Of a DNA stretch of 46,974 bases, positions 27,919 through 36,934 are shown in pieces. The notes beneath the pieces are model-generated. The model was not told the DNA's origin, did not search any database, and saw nothing but the letters and a program-made list of their open reading frames with translations. The translations under genes and the position numbers were made by a program. Numbering within the stretch: the first letter of the stretch is position 1; every line of letters begins with the position of its first letter. This DNA is from Bacteroidales bacterium (lineage in GTDB: Bacteria; Bacteroidota; Bacteroidia; Bacteroidales; P3), in contig JAIRNR010000011.1 in assembly GCA_031257915.1 (NCBI GenBank), positions 1 through 46,974 of the forward strand. Direction: 5' to 3'.

Positions 27919-30369
27919 ATGTCTAAAAATAAGAGGATAGAACCTGTCACTAAAAATGTTGATAAACAGGAAGCAGTGGAAGTAGCTACACAAGAAGAAA
28001 CAAAAGAAGAAGCACTTTCGCCGAAGCAGAACAAAAATTACCTTTATTTGACAGGGATGTTCCTGTTTTTGGTGTCTGTTCTTTCGGCAATATCATTTGT
28101 GTCCTTTTTCTTCGTGGGGGATGCTGATTATGATTTGATTACTTCTAATACCGAAAAAGTTGCAGCAGGTGGTGAAGTTCGCAACGCAGGAGGCGTTCTT
28201 TTTGGAAAAATTGCATATTATTGCGTGTATTGTGGTTTCGGACTTGCTACAATTATATTTCCTGTGCTTTTATTCTTAATCGGAATGCAGATGCTCGACA
28301 TCCGAAAATTTAAATGGTATTCTTTGTCAATAAAGGGTATTGTGTCCGTGTTTTGGGTATCTACTTTTATCGGCAGTTTTTTCAGATATGGTTTCTACAG
28401 TACGCTTTTTTCGGGCGGCGTTGGTATATGGTGCAGTACACAGTTAGAGTCTTTTGTGGGCAAAACAGGGCTTTTTCTTATTTTATTTTTTGTCTTAACC
28501 GCTTTTCTTGCGCTTGGATACAATTATAGAATAAATATATCGGGAAAGCGTAATAAACGCACAAATACGGCGGTTTCCACAGCAAATGCCGGAGTTGATA
28601 TTCGGCATGAACAACCCGAAAATACCGTACAATCGCTTCCTGTCAATGAAAATTGCGAAAATAACAGTGGAATTAAAATTATAAACCGCCCTTCTGCGGC
28701 TCCGCCCGCCACCGCACCTGCCGCTATACCCGCTACAAATACAATCAGCAATAGTTTGAAACTTGAAACGGCTTCTGCCAAGCCCGAAATGAAAGAAGTC
28801 AAAGTTCATGGTTCTGCCGGCGGTACCGTAAAGCAAGATATATCTCATTTTGAAGTCGATCAACCTTTTGACCCTACTCTTAATCTGTCGGGCTACAAGT
28901 TTCCGCCTGTCAGTTTGTTAAATGAATATAAAACCGACAGGGTAGATGTTACGGACGCAGAACTGCGCGAAAATCGCGATAAAATCGTTGCAACTCTAAA
29001 CAGTTTTAAAATAGAAATAAAAGATATATCAGCTACAATCGGACCGACTGTAACACTTTACGAAATTGTACCTGCCGAAGGAGTACGCATTAACAAAATA
29101 AAGAATCTTGAAGATGATATTGCTCTTTCGCTTTCCGCACTCGGAATAAGAATTATTGCACCAATGCCCGGCAGAGGCACTATTGGCATAGAGATACCGA
29201 ATAAAAACCCTGTTACCGTTCCTATGCGCGACTTGTTGCAAAGTTCTGTTTTTGCAAATAGCAGAATGACTTTGCCTCTCGCACTCGGCAAGACAATCAG
29301 TAATGAGCCGTACGTTATAGATCTTGCAAAAATGCCTCATCTGCTTGTTGCAGGCGCAACCGGTATGGGTAAGTCCGTAGGCTTGAATGCAATTATTGCA
29401 TCGCTGCTGTACAAAAAACATCCTGCACTTCTGAAGTTCGTAATGGTTGACCCTAAAAAGGTGGAATTATCGCTGTATGAAAAAATAGAACATCACTTTC
29501 TTGCCAAACTGCCCGACAGCGATGAAGCAATTATCACAGACACCCGTAAGGTTGTGCGTACGCTAAACTCGCTTTGCAAAGAAATGGACATCCGCTATGA
29601 TTTGCTTAAATCGTCCGGTACAAAAAATATTATTGAATATAATGCAAAGTTTGTTTCGCGCAAGTTAAGTCCTAAAGACGGATATAAATTCCTTTGTTAT
29701 ATAGTAGTAGTTGTTGATGAATTTGCCGATCTTATTATGACGGCAGGCAAAGAAGTTGAAATGCCGATTTCCCGTATTGCACAACTCGCCCGCGCCGTGG
29801 GAATACACATGATTATTGCAACTCAGCGTCCGTCTGTAAATATAATTACAGGAACAATTAAGGCAAACTTCCCCGCTCGTATAGCATTTCGCGTGCAGCA
29901 GAAAGTTGACTCGCGCACGATTCTTGATACAGGCGGCGCAGACCAGCTTATAGGTAAGGGTGATATGCTTATTTCAACAGGTAACAGTATGGTACGCCTG
30001 CAATGTGCATTTATTGATACGCCCGAAATTGAGCATGTAGTCAAGTTTATCAGCGAGCAGCAGAGTTATGGCTCTGCTTATGAACTGCCCGATGTGCCGG
30101 ATGAAAAAGGCGGCAATAGCGGCTCAGGCGAAGTATTCGGCAGCGGCGACAGGGATGAATTTTTTGAAGAAGCTGCACGTTTGATTTTACAGAGCGGATC
30201 TGCCTCAACGTCAATGATACAGCGCAAGCTGAAACTTGGTTTTAACCGCGCCGGACGCATTATGGACCAGCTTGAGGCTGCAGGCATTGTAGGGGCTTCC
30301 AATGGTAAAAAGGAACGTGAACTTATAATAAAAGACCCGGTAATATTAGATGAAATCCTGCACAGTTAG
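27919..30369 (+). CDS. ftsK: DNA translocase FtsK/SpoIIIE
   Basis: The 816-residue protein pumps chromosomal DNA at the division septum. Four membrane segments lie near residues 42-67, 99-125, 136-155 and 183-201. A linker rich in Pro, Ala and Thr (about 210-300) leads to the motor domain with Walker A GATGMGKS (479-486), Walker B in VVVVDEFADLIM, and the RAVGIHMIIATQRPSVNIITG motif. The final ~70 residues form the winged-helix gamma domain (SGSASTSMIQRKLKLGFNRAGRIMDQLEAAGIVG) that reads polar DNA sequences. The linker is short, as in SpoIIIE. lolA starts inside its last 20 nt. Confidence 0.96.
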   Translation: MSKNKRIEPVTKNVDKQEAVEVATQEETKEEALSPKQNKNYLYLTGMFLFLVSVLSAISFVSFFFVGDADYDLITSNTEKVAAGGEVRNAGGVLFGKIAYYCVYCGFGLATIIFPVLLFLIGMQMLDIRKFKWYSLSIKGIVSVFWVSTFIGSFFRYGFYSTLFSGGVGIWCSTQLESFVGKTGLFLILFFVLTAFLALGYNYRINISGKRNKRTNTAVSTANAGVDIRHEQPENTVQSLPVNENCENNSGIKIINRPSAAPPATAPAAIPATNTISNSLKLETASAKPEMKEVKVHGSAGGTVKQDISHFEVDQPFDPTLNLSGYKFPPVSLLNEYKTDRVDVTDAELRENRDKIVATLNSFKIEIKDISATIGPTVTLYEIVPAEGVRINKIKNLEDDIALSLSALGIRIIAPMPGRGTIGIEIPNKNPVTVPMRDLLQSSVFANSRMTLPLALGKTISNEPYVIDLAKMPHLLVAGATGMGKSVGLNAIIASLLYKKHPALLKFVMVDPKKVELSLYEKIEHHFLAKLPDSDEAIITDTRKVVRTLNSLCKEMDIRYDLLKSSGTKNIIEYNAKFVSRKLSPKDGYKFLCYIVVVVDEFADLIMTAGKEVEMPISRIAQLARAVGIHMIIATQRPSVNIITGTIKANFPARIAFRVQQKVDSRTILDTGGADQLIGKGDMLISTGNSMVRLQCAFIDTPEIEHVVKFISEQQSYGSAYELPDVPDEKGGNSGSGEVFGSGDRDEFFEEAARLILQSGSASTSMIQRKLKLGFNRAGRIMDQLEAAGIVGASNGKKERELIIKDPVILDEILHS

Positions 30370-31039
30370 CCGAATAATCGAAGCATTATTTGCTGTGGTT
30401 GTTGTGCCGCTTTCGGCACTCTCTTTCCCGCTTGCCGCACAGACTCCCGCTGTTCTGAAAAGCGAACAGGGCATAAACGACCCGCGTGCCGGTGCCATAC
30501 TGCAAAAGGTACGTAAAAATCTGCTTGCTGCTAAAAATATTCAGATTGAATTTTCATATACCGAAAAAAATAATGAGCAAAAAGCGTTACTGCTCGCGGC
30601 AGGAAGCAGCTATGTGCTGAAAAATTCCGCACAGGAAATTTATTGTGACGGCAAAACCCTGTATCTGTACGATATTGAGGTAAATGAAGTAAGTATCTAT
30701 ACTTATGTACCCGAAAAAGACAATTCTAATCCGCTTACGAACATAAAAGATTACGAAAAACATTTTCGTCCGAAATATATCCGCGAGGAAGTATTTAAAG
30801 GTGTTAAGTGTGATATTATTGACTTAATTCCGTTGGACGGACATGCCGGATATTATCGCCTGCGCTTGCATATAAACAAGACAACATTGCAGCCCGAACG
30901 CTTTGAGTTCAATTTCAAAAGCGGCGACAGTTATGTTTTTATTGTTCGTTCGTTAAAAGTAAATACGCAAATCGCTCCGAATGCTTTTATCTTTGACAGC
31001 AAGAAGCATCCGGATATTCTTGAAAATGATATGCGGTAA
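30350..31039 (+). CDS. lolA: Outer membrane lipoprotein carrier protein LolA-like
   Basis: The 229-residue product has a signal peptide (residues 1-31, ending LAAQ) and a periplasmic beta-rich domain with the LolA pattern. It has the opening ILQKVRKNLLAAKNIQIEFSYTE, then the strands YVLKNSAQEIYCDGKTLYLYDIEVNEVSIY, and later YRLRLHINKTTLQPERFEFNFKSGD. LolA ferries lipoproteins from the inner to the outer membrane. Its start overlaps the ftsK end by 20 nt, suggesting coupled translation. A LolC/E-type permease gene occurs later in the window (39283). It ends 21 bp from the convergent ruvB. Confidence 0.82.
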   Translation: MKSCTVSRIIEALFAVVVVPLSALSFPLAAQTPAVLKSEQGINDPRAGAILQKVRKNLLAAKNIQIEFSYTEKNNEQKALLLAAGSSYVLKNSAQEIYCDGKTLYLYDIEVNEVSIYTYVPEKDNSNPLTNIKDYEKHFRPKYIREEVFKGVKCDIIDLIPLDGHAGYYRLRLHINKTTLQPERFEFNFKSGDSYVFIVRSLKVNTQIAPNAFIFDSKKHPDILENDMR

Positions 31040-31060
31040 AATTTCGGAAATCCGAATAAT

Positions 31061-32092
31061 CTATTCAAATGGAATTTCCTGTGTTCCGCCGTTAATACGG
31101 CTTTTACCCAAATGCTGATATGCGAGTGCCGTCACTTCACGTCCGCGGGGAGTGCGCATAAGATACCCTTCCTGAATTAAGAACGGTTCATATACTTCCT
31201 CAATAGTTCCCGAATCTTCACTAACAGCAGTTGCAATTGTATTTAGCCCCACAGGTCCGCCATGGAATTTATCTATAATGGTGGAAAGGATATGATTATC
31301 CATTTCGTCAAGTCCGTGTTTGTCCACATTAAGACGGTCAAGAGCGTATATTGCAATGGAAATGTCAATTTTGCCGTCGCCCTCTATTTGAGCAAAATCA
31401 CGCACACGCCGTAAAAGGAGATTTGCAATACGCGGTGTTCCTCTGCTGCGGCGGGCAATTTCAAACGCCGCATCGTCACCGATGGATACGTCTAAAAGTG
31501 CCGCCGACCGCTTAATAATGCTGCAAAGCATATCGGCATTGTAATACGTAAGACGTGAATTTATTCCGAAACGTGAACGCAGAGGTGATGTAAGCAATCC
31601 GCTGCGTGTTGTGGCACCGACAAGTGTAAATGGGTTTAATGAAATTTGTACGCTTCGGGCATTAGGTCCCGAATCAATCATTATATCAATTCTGTAATCT
31701 TCCATTGCGGAATACAGATATTCCTCCACTATGGGTGAAAGGCGGTGAATTTCATCTATAAAAAGTACATCGTTTTTTTCAAGTCCTGTAAGAAGTCCGG
31801 CAAGTTCTCCCGGTTTGTCAAGTACCGGACCCGAAGTCATTTTAATACCTGCGTTAAGTTCGTTGGCTATGATGTGACTTAAAGTTGTTTTGCCCAATCC
31901 CGGAGGACCGTGAAGTAAAACGTGGTCTAACGCTTCTCCTCTTTGACGAGCCGCTTCCACAAATATTTTCAGATTGTCGGTAATTGCTTCCTGCCCCTTG
32001 AAACTGTTAAAGGCATTCGGACGCAATGCCTTTTCAACTTCTTTTTCGCTCGCAGAGAGACGTCCACCGTCAGGATTTAAGTTCTCGTTCAT
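31061..32092 (-). CDS. ruvB: Holliday junction branch migration ATPase RuvB
   Basis: The 343-residue AAA+ helicase drives Holliday junction migration with RuvA. Motifs are [12 protein letters not shown], Walker [11 protein letters not shown] (61-70), Walker [11 protein letters not shown], sensor region [20 protein letters not shown] (arginine finger), and the C-terminal winged helix ending in [20 protein letters not shown]. It stands alone on the reverse strand with a -7 box 20 nt upstream; ruvA is not in the window. Confidence 0.97.
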   Translation of the reverse strand: MNENLNPDGGRLSASEKEVEKALRPNAFNSFKGQEAITDNLKIFVEAARQRGEALDHVLLHGPPGLGKTTLSHIIANELNAGIKMTSGPVLDKPGELAGLLTGLEKNDVLFIDEIHRLSPIVEEYLYSAMEDYRIDIMIDSGPNARSVQISLNPFTLVGATTRSGLLTSPLRSRFGINSRLTYYNADMLCSIIKRSAALLDVSIGDDAAFEIARRSRGTPRIANLLLRRVRDFAQIEGDGKIDISIAIYALDRLNVDKHGLDEMDNHILSTIIDKFHGGPVGLNTIATAVSEDSGTIEEVYEPFLIQEGYLMRTPRGREVTALAYQHLGKSRINGGTQEIPFE

Positions 32093-32112
32093 TATTACTG
32101 TGGCATTTCCCG

Positions 32113-32120
32113 CAAAGTTA
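32113..32120 (-). promoter_or_regulatory. Reverse -7 box (TAACTTTG) for ruvB
   Basis: CAAAGTTA on the + strand reads TAACTTTG on the reverse strand, 20 nt from the ruvB start. CAAA at 32143-32146 could serve as -33 with 22-bp spacing, slightly longer than usual. Confidence 0.6.
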
Positions 32121-32155
32121 CATTAAATAATAAAAACAAAAACAAAAAATTCCGA

Positions 32156-33937
32156 CTACCCGACAAACGCCAAAACCTCGTCCTTAACAACGTCAGCCCC
32201 CTGTTCGGTTTCTATTTGAATTATTTTGCCGTCGGCAAGAGCGCGAACTTCCTCTACGCCGTAGTACGCCTGAATATAGCACAGAATGTCGCCTTTTTTC
32301 ACGGATGAGCCGACAACAGGTGCGGAAGAAGAGTCGGAAACATCGTATTGCCACATCAGTTTACCTTTAACAGGTGATTGAACAGGTTGTGCGGTTGGGT
32401 GCAATTCCATTACACGCTTTACATCAAATTTGGGTATTTCTACAACTCGCCGCGAAACAATTATCGGTGCGCCCGCCTTTTCGCGTGCTACTTCAAGTTC
32501 TTTGTTGAAACGCTCTTTTGCAACACCGCTCTTATAGTCGCGGTATTGACGGTCGTGCATTGCGAGTTCAAAGAGTTCCTCATCGTCCTGCCCGAAGTCC
32601 CAACCGTTTTCTTTCATTTCCTTGCGATACTCATCAAGCGCGTCAGGATAGGCATCCTGCGGATTGCCTGTGTAAAATTCCAATCTCTCTTTCTTCGCTT
32701 TCTCGACAATTTCAGGAGCAAGTTTGCCCGGCAGTTTACCCATTTTGCCGAGTATCATATTCCAACTGTCCTTGTCAATTGTATCAAAACGTTCTTTGCC
32801 CTGAGCCATAAACATAATATTCATAAGGGCGATATTTTTAACGTATTGACTGAACGGCGTTACAAGCGGCGGATAGCCGAGTTTGGGCCATACGTATTCT
32901 ACTTCCTGAAAGAGTTGTACGACAAGTTCGTTAAGTGTAACTTCGGGCTTTCCGCTTTTGCGCAGTGCCATATTTATAGCACCGTGCATACCTTTAAGGT
33001 CTGCCATCATTGACCCCATCATTCCACCCGGCAGTCCGCAGCCGACGAGCAGCGAAGTCATACGATAGTTGCCTGGGTCAATAAAATACCCCAGAAAATC
33101 ATCAATAAAAGTTTGCGTGAGATGGCGTGCCTCCATATACGCTTCCATATTTATATCCGGAACAGCGAAACCCGCATCGCGCAACATCTCGCGGATAGTA
33201 ATAATATCAGGGTGAATCATACCCCATGCAAGCGGTTCCATCGCTACATCAATATAGTCGCATCCTGCTTTGGCAACTTCAAGCATTGAGGCAACGGAAA
33301 AGCCCGGCCCCGAATGTCCGTGATATTGAATCGGAATGTTGGGAAATTTGTCTTTAATCCCTTTGACGATTTGTCCATTGCTGTAAGGGCGGCCTATGCC
33401 TGCCATATCTTTTAAGCATATTTCTTCCGCACCCGCTTCAATAAGTTTCGTAGCCATATCAACATAATAGTCCACCGTGTGAATGGGCGAATATGTTATA
33501 CAAAGCGATGCCTGCGGTATCATCCCGCCCTCTTTCGCATAGCCGATAGAGGGGATTATATTGCGTACATCGTTTAGACCGCAAAATATGCGTGTGATGT
33601 CGGTGCCTTGTTTTTTCTTGACTTTGTACATCAATTTGCGGACATCGGCAGGTACAGGGTTCATGCGGATACCGTTAAGCCCTCTGTCGAGCATGTGTGT
33701 CTGAATACCAGCCTTGTTAAAATACTTGGTAAATGTGCGAACCGATTTGTTCGGATTTTCGCCATAAAGCAGATTGACCTGTTCGGATGCACCGCCGTTT
33801 GTTTCAACGCGGGCAAAGCAGCCCATATCAACAATAACGGGTGCGATTTTTTCCAACTGGTCTGCACGCGGCACATATTTTCCTGATGATTGCCACATGT
33901 CGCGGTAAAGTAAACTGAATTTGATTTCTCTTGCCAT
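32156..33937 (-). CDS. oadA: Carboxyltransferase of the OadA/PycB type with a biotinyl-like domain lacking the biotin lysine
   Basis: The 593-residue protein has the DRE-TIM carboxyltransferase domain of oxaloacetate decarboxylase alpha and pyruvate carboxylase B: LLYRDMWQS (RDxxQ, residues 12-16) at the N-terminus, catalytic Lys in ICLKDMAGIGRP, and metal His residues in QYHGHSGPG. The conserved carboxylase domain follows (EVEYVWPKLGYPPLVTPFSQ ... FYTGNPQDAYPD). The last ~75 residues have the biotinyl/lipoyl fold, but where family members carry (E/Q)AMK the sequence is CYIQAYYGVEEVRA. The acceptor Met-Lys is Tyr-Tyr (residues 558-559, codons at 32261-32266), read directly from the DNA. It may use a separate biotin carrier, or have another role. 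No carrier or biotin carboxylase gene lies nearby. Confidence 0.88.
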   Translation of the reverse strand: MAREIKFSLLYRDMWQSSGKYVPRADQLEKIAPVIVDMGCFARVETNGGASEQVNLLYGENPNKSVRTFTKYFNKAGIQTHMLDRGLNGIRMNPVPADVRKLMYKVKKKQGTDITRIFCGLNDVRNIIPSIGYAKEGGMIPQASLCITYSPIHTVDYYVDMATKLIEAGAEEICLKDMAGIGRPYSNGQIVKGIKDKFPNIPIQYHGHSGPGFSVASMLEVAKAGCDYIDVAMEPLAWGMIHPDIITIREMLRDAGFAVPDINMEAYMEARHLTQTFIDDFLGYFIDPGNYRMTSLLVGCGLPGGMMGSMMADLKGMHGAINMALRKSGKPEVTLNELVVQLFQEVEYVWPKLGYPPLVTPFSQYVKNIALMNIMFMAQGKERFDTIDKDSWNMILGKMGKLPGKLAPEIVEKAKKERLEFYTGNPQDAYPDALDEYRKEMKENGWDFGQDDEELFELAMHDRQYRDYKSGVAKERFNKELEVAREKAGAPIIVSRRVVEIPKFDVKRVMELHPTAQPVQSPVKGKLMWQYDVSDSSSAPVVGSSVKKGDILCYIQAYYGVEEVRALADGKIIQIETEQGADVVKDEVLAFVG

Positions 33938-33999
33938 AAAAAAGTGATAGATAAAATTTTCTACACGAAGTTAATACTTTTTTCTTTAAGAAATATTGC

Positions 34000-34007
34000 T
34001 AATTTTG
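34000..34007 (+). promoter_or_regulatory. -7 box TAATTTTG upstream of the flavodoxin-family gene
   Basis: TAATTTTG matches TAnnTTTG and lies 115 nt upstream of the start at 34123. The spacer 34008-34122 shows no terminator or frame of note. Confidence 0.5.
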
Positions 34008-34122
34008 TAATAATTTGCGGGGGATTTGGTTAAACGAACATGCAAAAATCCGTTAAATTCTGCTGCGGGTAAGGACTTTGCTGTAAATTCCATCTTTCCT
34101 GTTAAAAACAAATTATAATCGT

Positions 34123-34698
34123 ATGAAGATACTCGCTATTAACGGAAGTCCGCGTGTAAACGGCAATACTCATATTTTACTGACCGAAATGGGGAGAGTG
34201 TTCGAGCGCGAAAAAATTGATTATGAAATCCTGCAAGTCGGCAATAAAAACATTCGCGGCTGTGTGGACTGTAAACATTGCTTTGAGCTGATGAATGAAA
34301 AGTGTGCTATCGGTGATGACGAAGTAAATACATCTATTCAAAAAATAAAAGCAGCAGACGGAATTATTCTTGGCTCGCCTGTTTATTTTTCCGGTATTGC
34401 AGGCACAATGAAAGCATTTCTTGACAGAACGTTCTACGTTGCGAAAGCCAACGGCGAACTTTATAAAAATAAAGTCGGAACGGTAATTACAGCGGTGCGG
34501 CGCACAGGCGGTTCGGACACTGTTGACGGACTTCACAGATACCTGATGTTGTCGGGCATTGTGCCTGTTCCGACACCGACTTGGGGTATTGTTTACGGAC
34601 GCGAAAAAGGCGAGGTATTGCAGGACACCGATGGTTTGGAAATTGTGCGCCGCACTGCCGACAATATGGTTGCCTTGCTTAAAAAATATGCCGGATAA
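34123..34698 (+). CDS. Flavodoxin-family NAD(P)H-dependent oxidoreductase
   Basis: The 191-residue protein begins MKILAINGSPRVNGNTHILL, the FMN-phosphate binding loop of the NADPH-dependent FMN reductase and iron-sulfur flavoprotein group. It continues with RGCVDCKHCFE, a Cys pair placed as in that group (CxxCxxC reduced here to two Cys), and GIILGSPVYFSGIAGTMKAFLDRTF, another FMN contact. Likely activity is FMN-dependent reduction of quinones or other small electron acceptors in the cytoplasm. The missing third Cys argues against a complete iron-sulfur site. It converges on the BatA-like gene after 10 bp. Confidence 0.85.
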   Translation: MKILAINGSPRVNGNTHILLTEMGRVFEREKIDYEILQVGNKNIRGCVDCKHCFELMNEKCAIGDDEVNTSIQKIKAADGIILGSPVYFSGIAGTMKAFLDRTFYVAKANGELYKNKVGTVITAVRRTGGSDTVDGLHRYLMLSGIVPVPTPTWGIVYGREKGEVLQDTDGLEIVRRTADNMVALLKKYAG

Positions 34699-34708
34699 CG
34701 ATAGATAA

Positions 34709-36760
34709 TCAGGGCAAATTGAAAATACGCTTTATATCATCTAATCTCAACAGTAACGTTTCAACTGCGAGAGCAACAAGCACGGCAATAACAAACCACT
34801 TCCATAATGCCCTCCCGCCGTACGCATAATACAGAGCGTTGGAAACAGACACTTTGGACGGCTCAAGCACACTGCCGAATTTTTCAAGTTCGCTTGCGGA
34901 ATAATACTCCTGAACTCCCTCTTTTCTGCTGTCGTTAAACGAAAGCCCGCTAACAGTTATGTTATTATTTCGGAGCAGATAATTTCCCGCAGGCACATCT
35001 ATACCGTTAGTAAAAAGCAGCATTTCGTTATTTATATTACGCACTTGCGGAACAGCAAAAAAATCGCCGTCACTGCTTATGAGATTAAACGGACTGCCGC
35101 CTGAAACGTTCACGGTTTCCGTTAAACGAACGCCGCCCGCAGAACCGACAGTGGAATATAAATCGGCAGAAGCATGTGAATAGAGTGCCATATTTAAAAA
35201 TGAAACGACAAATGAATATTCGCTTGTAAAGTTGGTATATTCTTTAGATATTGGAGATGATATTAAATATAGAAGCCCGCTGCCTGCCTCATATACACGC
35301 ATAAAATCCTCATCACTGTTAAAAGACATTAAGGCTTCGCTCGGCACTGAAACATTTACAGGTAATGCATATCTGCCTTTAACAGTCGGCAATGTACTTT
35401 CATCGCTGCTTCCGGCGAGTGCCATTTTAAAGACAGGATTATCAAAATTTATTCGTGTAACTTTTGCTTCTTCGCTTTTATGTGTGCCAAGTTGCGCACC
35501 AATCAGAGAGGACAGAATATTTGAATATGGCGCATTGTTTTCCTTAGCGTCTGCAGGCGGTATAAGCACAACATTCGTTCCTTTCTCCATTGCCTGCTTT
35601 AACGCTACTGACAGCACATTCGGCATTTGCGGCACTTCATCAATAATTATCAATCGCATGGAGGGAATAAGAGAATAATCAATCTTCGTTACGGAAACAC
35701 TGATATATTTGAATGAAGAATCATTGCCGAAAATTTTAGTAACACCCGGATTGCCGCCGTTACCATCGTAAATATGCAGCACTCCCAAATTGGAACTTAC
35801 AGGCAGTGTAAAATAAAGACGATTATCATACTGCACAGGATAGTCGGATATTTCAAGGTATCCCTGCTTAAATCCGCTTTCCGCAAATCTTGCCGACAGA
35901 GTTGCTTCTATGCTTTTCCCCGCAGGCAAATCAACTGCCGTAACAGACGACTGCTTGCCGTCAATAAACATTCGCAGAGAAATTTTATCTTTCGTCTGTT
36001 TACCGTGATTTGTGATAAGTGCTTTAACGATAATATCTTTACCCGGCATTAAAAGAGGCGTATCTGTCCATACGCTGTCTATGGAAATATTTTCATTCGC
36101 AACAGGAATTAAAGGAATAAATACGCGCTTTACGTTGCTGAAAACATTCATGGCAGCCTCGTCCTGAGGCAGTTTAAAAGTAGAGCGTTGAAAATCGGAA
36201 ATGTAAAAACATACATTGCACTTTAAATCTGCCTGCCTTACCGCAATTTCTTCAAAGGAACGCGGGATGGAAACTGCACCGGCATCCTGCAATATCTGTA
36301 AAATCTCTTTTTTCGGGCGTAGTGCCTGCATGTTGCCTGTAAAGGAATTTGTCAGGAGTTGAAGTGCGGCATCTTCGGGAAAAGATGACAGGATTTGTTT
36401 TATATATCCCTTTGCCTGTTCAAGTAAAGTTTCGTCCTTTCCCGAATACTCCATTGAATAGGAATTATCAAGATAAACACTTGCCGAAAAACTTCCGGAA
36501 TTGGCGGAAACATTGCGGTTGCTGCCGATATGAGGCTGCGCAAAAGCGAAGACAATACATGCAATAGCGAGCATACGGCACGCCATTATAAGCAACTCAC
36601 GCAGGCGCGACTGCTTTTTATGTTCTATAACCGCCTGATTCAGGAATCCGGTAAAAGAAAAATACTCTTTTTTGTAACGGCGAAATTTAAAAAGATGTAC
36701 AATTACCGGAATACCAACGGCAACAAGTCCGAAAAGAAAATATGGATTAGCAAAATACAT
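34709..36760 (-). CDS. BatA-like membrane protein with a C-terminal anchor
   Basis: The 683-residue product starts MYFANPYFLFGLVAVGIPVIVHLF, the BatA N-terminal domain of Bacteroidota. It has two membrane segments (about 7-23 and 55-74) and a positively charged loop between them. A large periplasmic region follows with a von Willebrand A-like start (ASVYLDNSYSMEYSGKDETLLEQAKGYI, a DxSxS-like metal site). It ends with a last membrane segment (about 652-672). Proteins of this group stand with MoxR/Bat genes in aerotolerance or peptidase-related clusters; here it is alone. Its promoter places transcription start at or next to the start codon, so the mRNA may be leaderless. Function is unknown. 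Confidence 0.8.
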   Translation of the reverse strand: MYFANPYFLFGLVAVGIPVIVHLFKFRRYKKEYFSFTGFLNQAVIEHKKQSRLRELLIMACRMLAIACIVFAFAQPHIGSNRNVSANSGSFSASVYLDNSYSMEYSGKDETLLEQAKGYIKQILSSFPEDAALQLLTNSFTGNMQALRPKKEILQILQDAGAVSIPRSFEEIAVRQADLKCNVCFYISDFQRSTFKLPQDEAAMNVFSNVKRVFIPLIPVANENISIDSVWTDTPLLMPGKDIIVKALITNHGKQTKDKISLRMFIDGKQSSVTAVDLPAGKSIEATLSARFAESGFKQGYLEISDYPVQYDNRLYFTLPVSSNLGVLHIYDGNGGNPGVTKIFGNDSSFKYISVSVTKIDYSLIPSMRLIIIDEVPQMPNVLSVALKQAMEKGTNVVLIPPADAKENNAPYSNILSSLIGAQLGTHKSEEAKVTRINFDNPVFKMALAGSSDESTLPTVKGRYALPVNVSVPSEALMSFNSDEDFMRVYEAGSGLLYLISSPISKEYTNFTSEYSFVVSFLNMALYSHASADLYSTVGSAGGVRLTETVNVSGGSPFNLISSDGDFFAVPQVRNINNEMLLFTNGIDVPAGNYLLRNNNITVSGLSFNDSRKEGVQEYYSASELEKFGSVLEPSKVSVSNALYYAYGGRALWKWFVIAVLVALAVETLLLRLDDIKRIFNLP

Positions 36761-36765
36761 AAGTA

Positions 36766-36796
36766 CAAAGATAAAAAAAAGAGCCGACCTCTCAAA
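36766..36796 (-). promoter_or_regulatory. Promoter of the BatA-like gene, predicted leaderless (TTTG-N19-TATCTTTG)
   Basis: On the reverse strand TTTG (complement of CAAA 36793-36796) and TATCTTTG (complement of 36766-36773) are 19 bp apart, one of the best promoters in the window. The -7 box ends only 5 nt before the ATG (36758-36760), so transcription should start at about the first base of the start codon. Confidence 0.65.
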
Positions 36797-36869
36797 AGGC
36801 TGAACTTTGAAAAACCTGCCGAATTATTGAATGCGCGTTTTAATAACTTCAATGGTTGAATCTAAAATC

Positions 36870-36934
36870 TATCCGACTATATGGATTTACAAAAAAAATC
36901 TCTATATTTACTATGTTTAACCATATCCGATTAT
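36870..36934 (+). promoter_or_regulatory. Direct repeats TATCCGAyTAT before hutU, candidate operator
   Basis: TATCCGACTAT (36870-36880) and TATCCGATTAT (36924-36934) differ at one base and are 54 bp apart; the second overlaps the hutU start codon. A near-match -7 box TATATTTA (36903-36910) lies between them. A repressor binding both could block the promoter; no regulator gene is adjacent. Confidence 0.4.

Noticed and set aside
32378-33013. 211-residue forward frame inside the carboxyltransferase gene
   Set aside because: Shadow of the well-supported reverse-strand gene; the composition is not protein-like and no start signals are present.
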